From NCBI RefSeq assembly GCF_000744655.1, contig NZ_JQMJ01000003.1, positions 682,001 to 746,000 on the forward strand: a stretch of 64,000 bases of DNA, given 5' to 3'. The notes beneath the pieces are model-generated. The model did no database searches. It was not told the DNA's origin and was given only the letters and a program-made list of their open reading frames with translations. Origin of the DNA: Streptacidiphilus rugosus AM-16. GTDB taxonomy: Bacteria > Actinomycetota > Actinomycetes > Streptomycetales > Streptomycetaceae. The position numbers and the translations under genes were made by a program. Positions 9,037 to 18,520 of the stretch are shown in pieces (position 1 is the stretch's first letter; each line of letters begins with the position of its first letter).

Positions 9037-9040
<4 letters not shown>
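7964..9040 (-). CDS. asd: Aspartate-semialdehyde dehydrogenase family protein with altered active site
   Basis: Homologue of Asd (358 aa, usual length), the enzyme that reduces aspartyl phosphate to the semialdehyde for Lys, Thr, Met and diaminopimelate. The NADP-binding GATGAVG (20-26), [14 protein letters not shown] and [15 protein letters not shown] are intact, and the acyl-acceptor cysteine is Cys139. However, three residues normally invariant differ by motif alignment: the usual NPNC(S/T)T reads APRCAT (Asn to Arg), YQAVSGAG reads ALAASGRG (Gln to Leu166), and the usual EExK reads EELG. The ATG overlaps the lysC stop (ATGA), which argues for coordinated expression with aspartokinase. Either this is a diverged paralogue with another role and a canonical asd lies elsewhere, or the subfamily tolerates these changes. 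Confidence 0.85.
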
Positions 9041-10356
<1,316 letters not shown>

Positions 10357-10491
10357 GTGCGCTCCTCGACTCTTGTGGTCCTGGCCGCACCGAGTGGGAT
10401 CCGGCAGGCCTGTGGTCGTCCGCCAGTCTAGCGATCGGCCCTGTGGCGGCGGATGCTGTCCGATCCGTGGGACGGCCGTATCAGATAGTGA

Positions 10492-12012
10492 TCATCGGGC
10501 GTTCGGGGCGGCGACGGCCGGGGCGGAAGATTTGCCGGGCGCGGCGACGGCGGGAGCGGGATTTGCGGGAGCGGCGGCCACGGGTGCGGTCGCTGTGTCC
10601 TTGGACACATTCTCGCCGACCAGGAGCGAGGTCGGGTAGACCGCCTCCGCGGGGAGCCGACGGGTCAGCCGGAGCAGCAGCGCGGCTCCGGTCGCGGCGG
10701 CCGCCGCGACGATGAGCCAGGGCAGCCGGCCGTCGACGGCGAGCGTGCTGGTGTAGAGGCCGGCCGAGAGGCTTTGGGCCAGCGACCAGCTCAGCATGTA
10801 GGTGGCCAGGTAGCGGCCGCGGGCGGGGGCCGGAGCGGCGCTGCTCGCCATGGCCGAGGAGCCCGCCGAGTAGAGCAGTTCGCCGGCCGTCGCCAGCAGC
10901 ACCCCGCCGAGCAGGGCGGCCAGCGCCACGGTGGTGTTCTGCGGGCGCAGCGTGCCGAGCAGGGCCTGGCCGAGGAAGGCGGCCGCGAAGAGCGCCGCGC
11001 CGATGGCGCCGGTCCGGGTCCGCGTACCGATCCTGCGGATCAGCCGGGTGGCCGGGACGGCGGCCAGGGCGACGACGGCGGTGTTGAGGGCGAAGGCGGT
11101 GCCGGTGAGCGCGGCGGGCAGGTGCAGCACCCCCAGCGCGAAGATCGGCAGCAGGGTGGAGAGGGAGGTGAAGCCGAAGGAGACCAGGAAGTTGACCGCG
11201 GTCAGGGCCAGGTAGGGGCGGTCCCGCAGGACCGTGCGGTAGCCGACCGCGGCCGTGCCACCCGCGGCCGTGTCGGCGTGGGGCGTGTCGGCTCGGGCTG
11301 TGTCGGCGTGGGGTGTTTCGGCTCGGGCCGCATCGGCGCGGGCTGCCGTCCGTGGCTGTCCGGCGGCGTGGGCGGGCGGCTGGACCCGCAGCATCAGCAG
11401 GCCGGCGCCGAGGAAGCTGGCCGCGTTCAGCCAGGCGGCGGCGAGGAAGCCGCTGTCGCCCAGCCCTCCGATCAGCGCCGAGGCGAGCAGTGTGCCGCCG
11501 CCCATTCCGGCGTTGCGCAGCGAGCGGCTGAGTGCCAGCAGCCGGTCCATCGCGCTGCCCGAGGTCAGCTCGCCGATCCAGGCCGGCTGCGCGGCGGCGT
11601 AGCCGCGGTCGCCGAGGCCGGTCACGAGGGCGAGCAGGGCGAAGAGCGGGAGCCCGGTGGCGAGTGGGTAGAGCGCGAAGCCGACGGCTCGGGCGGCGTA
11701 GAGCCCCAGGATCACCGGCTTCGCGCCGAAGCGGTCGACGGCGCTGCCGATGGCCGGGAGGAAGGCGAGGGAGAGCAGTCCGGTACCGGTGAGCACGGCG
11801 CCGATCAGGGCCAGTGGCAGGTGCGTCACATGCTGGAAGAAGACCAGGTTGAACGGGATGTACATGCCGGAGCCGAGCGAGTCGACGGCCATCCCGGCGA
11901 GCAGGATCCGCCGGCCCCTGAAGCCTCGCGCGTCGACCCGGTCGCGCCCCTGGCCGCCAGTCCTGCTGCTGTTCCTGCTGCTGTTCCTTGCGCCGTCGCG
12001 CCTGACTGCCAT
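10492..12012 (-). CDS. MFS transporter with Ala/His/Asp repeat loop
   Basis: Major facilitator family protein of 506 aa with about 12 predicted membrane segments (MAVDSLGSGMYIPFNLVFF, LIGAVLTGTGLLSLAFLPAI, FALLALVTGLGDRGYAAAQP in the first half; YLALTAVNFLVSFGFTSL and following in the second). The cytoplasmic loop between the halves, about residues 215-255, is a low-complexity stretch built from RADTPHADTA-like decapeptides. It diverges from a MarR regulator across an AT-rich operator, the usual setting for a drug or metabolite exporter induced by its ligand. The C-terminal ~35 residues are Ala/Pro-rich. The ATG follows GGGGGCGGGCG. Confidence 0.85.
   Translation of the reverse strand: MAVRRDGARNSSRNSSRTGGQGRDRVDARGFRGRRILLAGMAVDSLGSGMYIPFNLVFFQHVTHLPLALIGAVLTGTGLLSLAFLPAIGSAVDRFGAKPVILGLYAARAVGFALYPLATGLPLFALLALVTGLGDRGYAAAQPAWIGELTSGSAMDRLLALSRSLRNAGMGGGTLLASALIGGLGDSGFLAAAWLNAASFLGAGLLMLRVQPPAHAAGQPRTAARADAARAETPHADTARADTPHADTAAGGTAAVGYRTVLRDRPYLALTAVNFLVSFGFTSLSTLLPIFALGVLHLPAALTGTAFALNTAVVALAAVPATRLIRRIGTRTRTGAIGAALFAAAFLGQALLGTLRPQNTTVALAALLGGVLLATAGELLYSAGSSAMASSAAPAPARGRYLATYMLSWSLAQSLSAGLYTSTLAVDGRLPWLIVAAAAATGAALLLRLTRRLPAEAVYPTSLLVGENVSKDTATAPVAAAPANPAPAVAAPGKSSAPAVAAPNAR
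11270..11341. repeat. 30-bp tandem repeat inside the MFS central loop
   Basis: Two 30-bp units starting at 11270 and 11300 (GTGTCGGCGTGGGGCGTGTC, then GGCTCGGGCT, with three differences in the second unit) and a partial third encode the RADTPHADTA repeats of the transporter's loop. The unit length keeps the reading frame, so copy number can change without breaking the gene. Confidence 0.7.
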
Positions 12013-12029
12013 CGCCCGCCCCCGTGGTG

Positions 12030-12066
12030 AGTAGCTTGTTGAAAATTAACTTACCACTAAGCTACT
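12030..12066. promoter_or_regulatory. Operator/promoter between the MFS and marR genes
   Basis: A perfect 8-bp inverted repeat AGTAGCTT (12030-12037) / AAGCTACT (12059-12066) frames the AT-rich TTGAAAATTAACTTACC. It is the most AT-rich tract of the neighbourhood and lies between the two divergent start codons, so it probably holds both promoters and the MarR binding site. Confidence 0.65.
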
Positions 12067-12099
12067 TATCGGCAAGCGATTTTCTGGCATGCTGGTGCC

Positions 12100-12600
12100 A
12101 TGGACAGTGGGGGCGACGCCGTGGACAGGATCATGGGGCAGTGGGCGCAGGTGCGTCCCGACCTGGAGACCGAGGTGATGGAGCTCTTCGCCCGCGTCCA
12201 CCGGTGCGCGCGGGGCATGGGCGAGCGGATGGAGACGGCCTACCAGGCCTACGGCATCAGCCGCGGCGAGTTCGACGTGCTGGCGACGCTGCGCCGTGCC
12301 GGGGAGCCGTACACGCTCTCGCCGCGCGAGCTCACCGCCACGCTGATGCTCACCAGCGGCGGTATGACGGGGCGTCTGGACAGGCTGGAGAAGGCCGGGC
12401 TGGTGCGCCGCTCACCCGATCCGCACGACCGGCGCGGGCTCCGCGTCACGCTGACGCCTGCGGGTCTCGACCTGCTGGACCGCGCCGTCACCGGCGGCGC
12501 GGAGGTGCAGCGGCGCAGCACGGAGCAGTTGACCCCGGACCAGATCGCGCAGCTGAACGGGCTGTTGCGGCGGCTGCTGGCCGGGGTCGACGCCATGTGA
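12100..12600 (+). CDS. MarR family transcriptional regulator
   Basis: Winged-helix repressor of 166 aa, slightly longer than the typical 140-150. The recognition region is SPRELTATLMLTSGGMTGRLDRLEKAG (about 68-95), followed by the wing LVRRSPDPHDRRGLRVTLTPAG. MarR proteins act as dimers and release DNA on binding a small phenolic or drug-like ligand. The gene is divergent from the MFS transporter and the AGTAGCTT inverted repeat lies between them, so autoregulation and control of the pump are likely. Start: ATG 22 bases after the inverted repeat. Confidence 0.88.
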   Translation: MDSGGDAVDRIMGQWAQVRPDLETEVMELFARVHRCARGMGERMETAYQAYGISRGEFDVLATLRRAGEPYTLSPRELTATLMLTSGGMTGRLDRLEKAGLVRRSPDPHDRRGLRVTLTPAGLDLLDRAVTGGAEVQRRSTEQLTPDQIAQLNGLLRRLLAGVDAM

Positions 12601-12621
12601 GGCGCCGATGCCATGTGAGAC

Positions 12622-12646
12622 GCCGCCGCCACGTCGTGGCGGCGGC
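12622..12646. terminator. Hairpin after marR
   Basis: GCCGCCGCCACG followed after one base by CGTGGCGGCGGC forms a perfect palindrome between the convergent marR and DUF5063 genes. There is no U-run; it is probably a bidirectional terminator. Confidence 0.5.
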
Positions 12647-12714
12647 GCAGGGTGCGGGTGACGCGCGCGGGCGACGCGCGCGGCAACGGCGTGCGCACCG
12701 GGCGTGGACCGGGG

Positions 12715-13377
12715 TCAGATCCCGAGCTCGGCCGCCATCAGGTCGCCGGCCTGCTGCTCCAACTGCTCGTCGGTGAGCCCGTCGTGGTCGGTGTCCGTGC
12801 CGTCGACGGGCGCCGAGATCGGGCTGTCCATCCGCACGTGCGCCACCAGGGACTGCAGTGCGCGCAGCACGCTCGTCGCGGTCGAGCCCCAGTTCGCCAG
12901 GTAGGAGAACTGCCACCACCACAGCGCCTCGGAGACGCGGCCCTCGCGGTAGTGCACCATGCCGTGGCGCAGCTCGGTGACGACCTCGGCCAGGTCGTCG
13001 GAGATGCGGCAGGGCATCGGCTTGTCCGGCGGCCCGTACGGGTCGAAGACCTCGTGGTAGACGTCGATCGGCGCGAGCAGCTCGGCGAGGCGCTGCCGCA
13101 GGTCGTCCTCGTCCGAGTCCGGGCCGGTGTCCGGCTCGTAGCGGTCCTCGGGCAGGACGTCCTCGATCGCGCCCAGGCGGCCGCCGGTCAGCAGCAGCTG
13201 GGAGACCTCCAGCAGCAGCAGGCTGATCGCGCTGCCCGGCTCGTCGCCCTTGGCGATCTCGGGGAGCGAGAGCAGGAAGCTCTCCACCGAGTCGGCGATC
13301 TGCACCGCGAAGTCGTCGGGCATGCCGTCGCCCGGCGCGGAAGGCGGCAGGGACGGTGTGGAGTGCGTGTCAGACAT
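12715..13377 (-). CDS. DUF5063 domain protein
   Basis: Cytoplasmic, strongly acidic protein of 220 aa. Its conserved part (about residues 20-190) includes [31 protein letters not shown] and [31 protein letters not shown], typical of the DUF5063 family found beside recR in streptomycetes. The start overlaps the recR stop by eight bases, so it is the distal gene of the recR unit. The biochemical role is unknown; the position suggests but does not prove a link to recombination. Confidence 0.75.
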   Translation of the reverse strand: MSDTHSTPSLPPSAPGDGMPDDFAVQIADSVESFLLSLPEIAKGDEPGSAISLLLLEVSQLLLTGGRLGAIEDVLPEDRYEPDTGPDSDEDDLRQRLAELLAPIDVYHEVFDPYGPPDKPMPCRISDDLAEVVTELRHGMVHYREGRVSEALWWWQFSYLANWGSTATSVLRALQSLVAHVRMDSPISAPVDGTDTDHDGLTDEQLEQQAGDLMAAELGI

Positions 13378-13969
13378 CGAGAAGTCGTCTCCCTTCGAAG
13401 GCCCGTCCGAGGGTGACCTCGTCGGCGTACTCCAGGTCTCCCCCCACCGGCAGGCCGCTGGCCAGACGGGTCACCTTCAGGCCCATCGGCTTGAGCAGCC
13501 GGGCCAGGTAGGTGGCGGTGGCCTCACCCTCGAGGTTGGGGTCGGTGGCCAGGATCAGCTCGGTGACCGTGCCGTCAGCGAGCCGGGTCATCAGCTCGCG
13601 GATCCGCAGGTCGTCCGGGCCGACGCCCTCGATGGGGCTGATCGCGCCGCCGAGCACGTGGTACCGCCCGCGGAACTCGCGGGTGCGCTCGACGGCGACG
13701 ACGTCCTTCGGTTCCTCCACGACGCAGATCAGGGTGGGATCGCGTCGCGGATCCTGGCAGACGCGGCAGAGCTCCGACTCGGAGACGTTCCCGCAGACGG
13801 CGCAGAAGCGGACCTTCTCCTTGACCTCGTTCAGCGCGTGCGCGAGCCTGCGCACGTCCACCGGATCGGCCTGAAGGATGTGGAAGGCGATCCGCTGCGC
13901 GCTCTTGGGCCCGACGCCGGGCAGCCTGCCCAACTCGTCGATGAGGTCCTGGACCACGCCCTCGTACAC
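13370..13969 (-). CDS. recR: Recombination mediator RecR
   Basis: RecFOR-pathway protein that with RecO loads RecA on gapped DNA. The 199-aa length is standard. Domain order: helix-hairpin-helix ([20 protein letters not shown], 9-28), C4 zinc finger ([16 protein letters not shown], about 57-72), Toprim domain ([16 protein letters not shown] ... [16 protein letters not shown]) and the C-terminal Walker-B-like [20 protein letters not shown]. It lies between ybaB and DUF5063 on the same strand, the classical dnaX-ybaB-recR order. Confidence 0.97.
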   Translation of the reverse strand: MYEGVVQDLIDELGRLPGVGPKSAQRIAFHILQADPVDVRRLAHALNEVKEKVRFCAVCGNVSESELCRVCQDPRRDPTLICVVEEPKDVVAVERTREFRGRYHVLGGAISPIEGVGPDDLRIRELMTRLADGTVTELILATDPNLEGEATATYLARLLKPMGLKVTRLASGLPVGGDLEYADEVTLGRAFEGRRLLDV

Positions 13970-14148
13970 GCCGCGCTACCTGCTCTCTCTCGTCCTCGGG
14001 CGGTCGTTCTCGCCGCCCGCTCGGATGCTCTGCCGGCTGTGCCGGGTTTCTGCCTTTTCGGGGCCCATCATCCTCCGGTCGGGGTGCGCGTCACAGCTCT
14101 ACGACACGACCACTTCCGGGTGCCCGGTGCACCCGCCGCGCGGTGGCG

Positions 14149-14493
14149 TCAGAAGGGCAGACCGGGGATGCCGCCACCGCCGCCCAGGCCCTGGGCCAGC
14201 GGGCCGAGCCGCTCGGCCGCCAGGCGCTGCGCGGCGGCCGTGGCGTCCCTCACGGCGGCGAGGACCAGATCGGCCAAGGTCTCCGTGTCCTCAGGGTCGA
14301 CCGCCTTGGGGTCGATCACCAGGGCCTTGAGCTCACCCGCACCGCTGACCGTCGCCTTGACCAGGCCACCGCCGGCGGAGCCGTCGACGACGGCCGCGGC
14401 GAGCTCGGCCTGTGCCTGGGCGAGCTGCTGCTGCATCTGCTGTGCCTGCTGGAGCAGGGCCTGCATGTCGGGCTGGCCACCACCGGGGAACAT
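14149..14493 (-). CDS. YbaB/EbfC nucleoid-associated protein
   Basis: Small DNA-binding protein of 114 aa. The N-terminal [20 protein letters not shown] begins a Gln-rich coiled coil (about 8-35), followed by the YbaB sheet ([37 protein letters not shown]) and a Gly-rich tail. EbfC proteins bind DNA as tweezers-shaped dimers. It lies between dnaX and recR, the conserved context in most bacteria. The ATG is preceded by GGAGCGCCC. Confidence 0.93.
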   Translation of the reverse strand: MFPGGGQPDMQALLQQAQQMQQQLAQAQAELAAAVVDGSAGGGLVKATVSGAGELKALVIDPKAVDPEDTETLADLVLAAVRDATAAAQRLAAERLGPLAQGLGGGGGIPGLPF

Positions 14494-14677
14494 GGGCGCT
14501 CCTGTCGTGCCTGTCGGTCGGACTCGGGGGAGCGGGACCGCTCCAGGGTGAGCCTACGTGGTCGGTGCGTCGGATCGGCGTCAGTCGCGGACGAAGCCGG
14601 TTGACCGGGCTCGCAGCCGTCTGCCGCCGGATGCCGCAGCCGCCCGTCGCCGCGTGCTGGACCCGATGCGACCGGAC

Positions 14678-16746
14678 CTACCGGTCCCTGTCCTTGGTCA
14701 TCTCCTCGATCACCGTGGCCCCGAGCTCGCGGATGATCAGATCGTGGCCCGAGACGGAGGCGATGTCCTGCTCGGGGATGTCCTCCTCCGGATCGAAGGG
14801 GGGCGGCGGCATGTCGTCGTCGTCCGGGCCCTCGTAGGCGGAGGGAGCGGGCGGCGGGGACGCCGGCTGCGCGGGCGGCGGCGTCTGGGCGGGGCGGGCG
14901 CCGGCGCAGGCGTCGGCTGGAACGCCGGCGGCGCGGCCGGGGCCTGGAACGGCGCGGGAGTCTGGGCGGGCGCGGCCTGCGGCCGCGCCGGCGCGGAGGA
15001 CCGCCCGGCGGCGCCTCCGGCCGGGCCGATCAGGCACTCCACCTTCCAGGAGACCCCGAGCGCCTCCTGCAGCGCCTGCCGCAGGATCTCGTCGTGGCCG
15101 CCGTTGACGAAGCCGTCGCGCGTCCCCGCGTGCTCGAAACCGAGCTGCAGCGCGCCGTTGTCGAAGCCGGCGACCTGGGCCTGCTGCAGCAGCATCCAGG
15201 TGACCCGGCGGCGGCCCTTGACCGCGTCGAGGATCTGCGGCCACACCTGGCGCACCTGCGCCGCGCTCACTCCCCCCGCGCCTGCGCCGCCGGACTCGGC
15301 GGCGGCCGGCGCGGGAGCCTGCGGTTGGGCGGGCGTGGGTGTGGGGGCGGGCGCCGCCTGCGGCTCCGGCCGCGCCGGGGGCTGCTGGCCGAAGCTCGGC
15401 GCCACCGGCCACGCGCCGGGCGCTCGTCCGGTGGCCGCCGCCGACGCCACCGGGGCGGCCGGTGGCACCGCAGCGGCGGGCTGCACGGGCGTCGGCGCGG
15501 GCATCGCGGGCGCTGCGGCGATCGGCGTCGACTCCGGGGCCGGCGCGGCGGCGAACACCGGGGCGCCTCCCGCCACCGCGCCGCCGACCAGGCCGCGACG
15601 CTCCAGCTTCTCCAGTCGCGCCTGCAGCGAGGTCTCGTCGGAGAAGGCGGCGGGCAGCATGACCCGGGCGCAGATCAGCTCCAGCTGCAGACGGGGGGAG
15701 GTCGCGCCGCGCATCTCGGTGAGGCCGGTGTTGACGATGTCGGCCGCGCGGCTCAGCTCGGCGGCGCCGAAGCGCTGCGCCTGCTGGTCCATCAGCGCGA
15801 CCCGGTCCGCCGGGGCGTCGATCAGGCCCTTCTCGCCCGCGTCGGGGACGGCGGCGAGGATCACCAGATCCCGCAGCCGCTCCAGCAGGTCGGCGACGAA
15901 GCGCCGCGGGTCGTGACCCCCCTCGATGACCCGGTCGACGATCCCGAAGACCGTCGAGCCGTCCTGGGTGGCGAAGGCATCGACGATCTCGTCAAGAAGG
16001 GTGGCGTCGGTGTAGCCGAGCAGGGCCGTGGCCATGGCGTACGTCACACCGCCGGCGTCGGCGCCGGCGAGCAGCTGGTCCATCACCGACATCGAGTCAC
16101 GCACGGACCCCGCGCCCGCGCGGACGACCAGCGGATAGACGGAGTCCTCGACCTGGATGCTCTCGTGCCCGCAGACCTCGGCGAGGTAGTCGCGCAGGAC
16201 GCCGGGCGGCACCAGCCGGAAGGGGTAGTGGTGCGTCCGCGAGCGGATCGTGCCGATGACCTTCTCGGGCTCGGTCGTGGCGAAGATGAACTTGAGATGC
16301 TCCGGCGGCTCCTCGACGACCTTGAGCAGGGCGTTGAAGCCGGCCGTCGAGACCATGTGGGCCTCGTCGATGATGTAGATCTTGTAGCGGCTGGAGGCGG
16401 GCGCGAAGAACGCCTTCTCCCGCAGGTCGCGCGTGTCGTCGACGCCACCGTGCGAGGCGGCGTCGATCTCGATCACATCGATGGACCCGGGGCCTCCGCG
16501 GGCCAGGTCCAGACAGGACCGGCACTCCCCGCAGGGTGTCGGCGTCGGGCCCTGCTCGCAGTTCAGGCAGCGGGCCAGGATGCGCGCACTCGTCGTCTTG
16601 CCGCAGCCGCGCGGCCCGCTGAACAGGTAGGCGTGATTGACCCGGTTGTTCCGCAGCGCCTGCTGCAGCGGCCCGGTGACGTGCTCCTGCCCGATGACCT
16701 CGGCGAAGGTCTCGGGGCGATAGCGGCGATAGAGAGCGAGCGACAC
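14678..16746 (-). CDS. dnaX: DNA polymerase III gamma/tau subunit, reading frame broken near the 3' end
   Basis: Clamp-loader ATPase. The GTG start gives VSLALYRRYRPETFAEVIGQ, the invariant DnaX N-terminus. The P-loop GPRGCGKTTSARILARCLNC, zinc ligands (CGECRSC), IIDEAHMVS (Walker B), LLKVVEEPPEHL and the SRC-like GTIRSRTHHYPF follow, then domain III and a long Ala/Pro linker. In the start frame, translation runs into an Arg-rich tail and stops at 14737 (669 aa). The expected acidic C-terminus (AYEGPDDDDMPPPPFDPEED ... IIRELGATVIEEM) lies in the -1 frame and stops at 14678. The switch must fall near 14885-14910, in GGGGCGGGCG-type repeats. It is either a sequencing/assembly error, a real mutation, or ribosomal frameshifting. 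Confidence 0.9.
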
Positions 16747-16800
16747 GTCACCGACCCTAACGGTCCCCACCGACAATGCGGTGGCCTTACAACGCAAGGA

Positions 16801-16884
16801 CCCCCCGTGCACCCGCCAGAGCTCACCTACCCTTGCTGCCTTCCGGCCCTGGGGGGGTTCAGCGAGATAGCGCCACACGAGGGG
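16801..16884 (-). ncRNA. ffs: Signal recognition particle RNA (small bacterial type)
   Basis: The minus strand carries the SRP hallmark apical loop GGCCGGAAGGCAGCAAGGG, and the ends CCCCTCGTG / CACGGGGGG pair over nine positions, giving a hairpin of about 84 nt. The RNA binds Ffh for co-translational membrane targeting. The length matches the ~80-90 nt scRNA of streptomycetes. It sits just upstream of dnaX on the same strand, a common actinobacterial arrangement. The exact ends are estimated from pairing. Confidence 0.9.
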
Positions 16885-17009
16885 CTGACGCCCACACTAC
16901 CGGATCCCGGCCCCACTTCTCACCGCCCCTCCCCCCGATCACCCGCCCGCCCCCGACCTGCGTCGACCGTGTGCACGAGCACCCCCAAACATCTAGTAAG
17001 CTCTCCCAC

Positions 17010-17094
17010 GGAGGATTCGCCTAGTGGCCTAGGGCGCACGCTTGGAAAGCGTGTTGGGGACAACCCCTCACGAGTTCGAATCTCGTATCCTCCG
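17010..17094 (+). tRNA. tRNA-Ser (anticodon GGA)
   Basis: Acceptor GGAGGAT (17010-17016) pairs with ATCCTCC (17087-17093), discriminator G at 17094, no encoded CCA. The anticodon loop CTTGGAAA places GGA at 17044-17046. A long variable arm (TTGGGGACAACCCC) and T-arm ACGAG-TTCGAAT-CTCGT identify it as serine. Its 3' half is repeated twice downstream, which makes it the integration target of the accessory DNA. Confidence 0.97.
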
Positions 17095-17095
17095 C
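17042..17095 (+). repeat. att core, copy 1 (inside the intact tRNA-Ser)
   Basis: The 54-bp stretch from the anticodon loop (TTGGAAAGCG) to the tRNA 3' end (GTATCCTCCGC) recurs at 18450-18503 and 23930-23983 in the same orientation. The anticodon-loop-to-3'-end span is a classic crossover segment for tyrosine-recombinase elements. Confidence 0.85.
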
Positions 17096-17099
17096 AGGT

Positions 17100-17135
17100 A
17101 GAAGGCCCGCACCGGGAAACCAGTGCGGGCCTTCT
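17100..17135 (+). terminator. Terminator of tRNA-Ser
   Basis: AGAAGGCCCGCAC and GTGCGGGCCTTCT pair perfectly over 13 bp and are followed by GCATTTTC. This hairpin differs from the GACGAGGACCCGG hairpin found behind the two displaced tRNA copies. Confidence 0.85.
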
Positions 17136-17179
17136 GCATTTTCGTCTGACTGTCAGTGGGCAGCGCTACGTTTCGGGGC

Positions 17180-17743
17180 ATGGCAGACCAGGACGGGCGG
17201 CACGGCCAGTGGGCTGGAGCCGTAGAAGACTTTTCGGGACTCATCGCTCGGGTTCGGGAGCGGGCGCAGCGGGAGAGGGGCGGATTGCCGGCGCCGGTGG
17301 GTGCCCGCGAGGTCGCTACGGCCGAGCGTGAACTGGGTTTCGCGCTCCCGCCATTGCTGGCGCGGCTGTACCAGGAGGTGGCCAATGGCGGCTTCGGCCC
17401 CGAGTACTTCCTCTTTCCGCTGATCGGCGAGGGGCGGACGGCGGTCGCCGAGTACGGGCCCTGCGAATACTGGCCGCAGGGCCTGCTGCCGCTCCTGGAC
17501 TGGGGTTGCGGCATGTCCGCAGCGGTGGACTGCCTGGATCCCGTTGCGCCGGTCCTGCTCTTCGAGCCGAATGCGGGCCCCGACGACTGGGCCGAGGCCT
17601 GGTTCACGGACTCGCCGTCCCTCGCACAGTGGTTGCAGTCCTGGCTCGACGGCACCGGATGGTGGGAGGAGGAGGTCATGCTGTCCGCCGACGCGCCCGA
17701 ACCCCAGCCGTGGTCCGACGCCGCGAGGCGGCTCGCCCTCTAG
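17180..17743 (+). CDS. SMI1/KNR4 (SUKH) family protein
   Basis: Cytoplasmic protein of 187 aa. It has the SUKH-like core: VGAREVATAERELGFALPPL (about 38-57), then LLARLYQEVANGGFGPEYFL (57-76), LLPLLDWGCG and a Trp/Glu-rich C-terminus (WLQSWLDGTGWWEE). SUKH proteins are mainly immunity proteins of contact-dependent or polymorphic toxin systems; no cognate toxin is visible here. It is the first gene inside the tRNA-Ser-bounded segment. The chosen ATG (MADQDGRHG) lies eight bases after TACGTT, a -10-like hexamer, which fits a leaderless message. Confidence 0.72.
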   Translation: MADQDGRHGQWAGAVEDFSGLIARVRERAQRERGGLPAPVGAREVATAERELGFALPPLLARLYQEVANGGFGPEYFLFPLIGEGRTAVAEYGPCEYWPQGLLPLLDWGCGMSAAVDCLDPVAPVLLFEPNAGPDDWAEAWFTDSPSLAQWLQSWLDGTGWWEEEVMLSADAPEPQPWSDAARRLAL

Positions 17744-17751
17744 CCCGAGCC

Positions 17752-17767
17752 AATAACGTACGTTATT
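17752..17767. promoter_or_regulatory. Palindromic operator of the toxin-antitoxin operon
   Basis: AATAACGTACGTTATT is a perfect 16-bp palindrome, strikingly AT-rich for this genome, ending nine bases before the antitoxin ATG. Phd/YefM antitoxins repress their own promoter by binding short palindromes, so this is the probable operator. Confidence 0.7.
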
Positions 17768-17776
17768 CTGTACGCC

Positions 17777-18055
17777 ATGAAGACGATGAGCGCGACTGAG
17801 CTCCGCAGTAACCTCGCCGCCGCCCTCGACTCTGTCGAGGACGACGCCGAAGAGCTCGTCATCACCCGGGCCGGCCATGAGCCGCTGGTCGTCGTCTCCC
17901 TGGCTGAGTACGCCTCGCTCCGCGAGACCGACTACCTGCTGCGTTCTCCCGCCAACGCCGATCACCTGCGCCAGTCCCTTCGGGACTACGAGGAAGGCCG
18001 GATGCAGAGCCGCGAACTGATCGACCCCGAGGACGCCGCCGAGCAGTCGGCATGA
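17777..18055 (+). CDS. YefM/Phd-type antitoxin
   Basis: Antitoxin of 92 aa. The N-terminal DNA-binding half reads MKTMSATELRSNLAAALDSV ... LVITRAGHEPLVVVSLAEYASL, the Phd/YefM signature. The C-terminal half (RQSLRDYEEGRMQSRELIDP, acidic) would wrap around the toxin. It neutralises the YoeB toxin encoded by the next gene, whose ATG overlaps its stop (ATGA), so the two are co-translated in the usual antitoxin-first order. Autoregulation through the adjacent palindrome is expected. Confidence 0.93.
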   Translation: MKTMSATELRSNLAAALDSVEDDAEELVITRAGHEPLVVVSLAEYASLRETDYLLRSPANADHLRQSLRDYEEGRMQSRELIDPEDAAEQSA

Positions 18056-18318
18056 AGATCCAGTTCACTGACGGCGGCTGGGCCGACTACCTGTACTGGC
18101 AAGCGAACGACCGCCGGCTGCTCAGGCGCATCAACCAGTTGATTGAGGACATCCGCCGCAACGGCCAGCAAGGGATCGGCAAGCCCGAACCCTTGCGTCA
18201 CGAACTCGCCGGGGCCTGGTCCCGTCGGATCGACCAGGAGCACCGCCTGGTTTACGTGCTCGACGAGCAGGCGGACACCGTGTGCGTCATCGCCTGCCGA
18301 TACCACTACAGCAAGTAG
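18052..18318 (+). CDS. YoeB-type mRNA interferase toxin
   Basis: Ribosome-dependent endoribonuclease toxin of 88 aa. The YoeB catalytic residues align almost position for position: Glu46 (GIGKPEPL), Arg65 (QEHRLVY) and the C-terminal His85-Tyr86 (CRYHYSK), so the toxin looks intact. It cleaves mRNA in the ribosomal A site when freed from the antitoxin. It may help keep the tRNA-bounded segment in the chromosome. The next ~500 bases hold no convincing gene. Confidence 0.93.
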   Translation: MKIQFTDGGWADYLYWQANDRRLLRRINQLIEDIRRNGQQGIGKPEPLRHELAGAWSRRIDQEHRLVYVLDEQADTVCVIACRYHYSK

Positions 18319-18449
18319 CCCTGGCAGGCCTGCCGGTCTCAGTTCGGGTCTCGTTCATGCCCGTGCGCCAGGGTGCACTGGCCTCAGCGAGGCCCACTTC
18401 GCTGCAGGTCAGAACGGGTGCGCGCCGCACCGGACAGCGCCGAGGAGAA

Positions 18450-18503
18450 TTGGAAAGCGTGTTGAGGGCAACCTCTCACGAGTTCGAACCTCGTATCCTC
18501 CGC
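18450..18503 (+). repeat. att core, copy 2 (tRNA-Ser 3' half)
   Basis: Differs from the intact tRNA at four positions, two of which are compensatory in the variable arm (TTGAGGG / CCTCTCA instead of TTGGGG / CCCCTCA), so it derives from a functional tRNA-Ser of another lineage. No 5' half is present, so it is not a tRNA gene. The region 18319-18822 contains this repeat, the hairpin after it, and no supported ORF. Confidence 0.82.
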
Positions 18504-18520
18504 ACCCGCCCGCCTGGGCA

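Noticed and set aside
15094..17331. Long plus-strand frame through dnaX, ffs and tRNA-Ser
   Set aside because: Antisense to dnaX and crossing two RNA genes; no domain in its translation.
18450..18503. Second tRNA-Ser gene (also considered at 23930-23983)
   Set aside because: Both copies lack the acceptor 5' strand, D-arm and complete anticodon stem, so they cannot be tRNA genes; they are att remnants.
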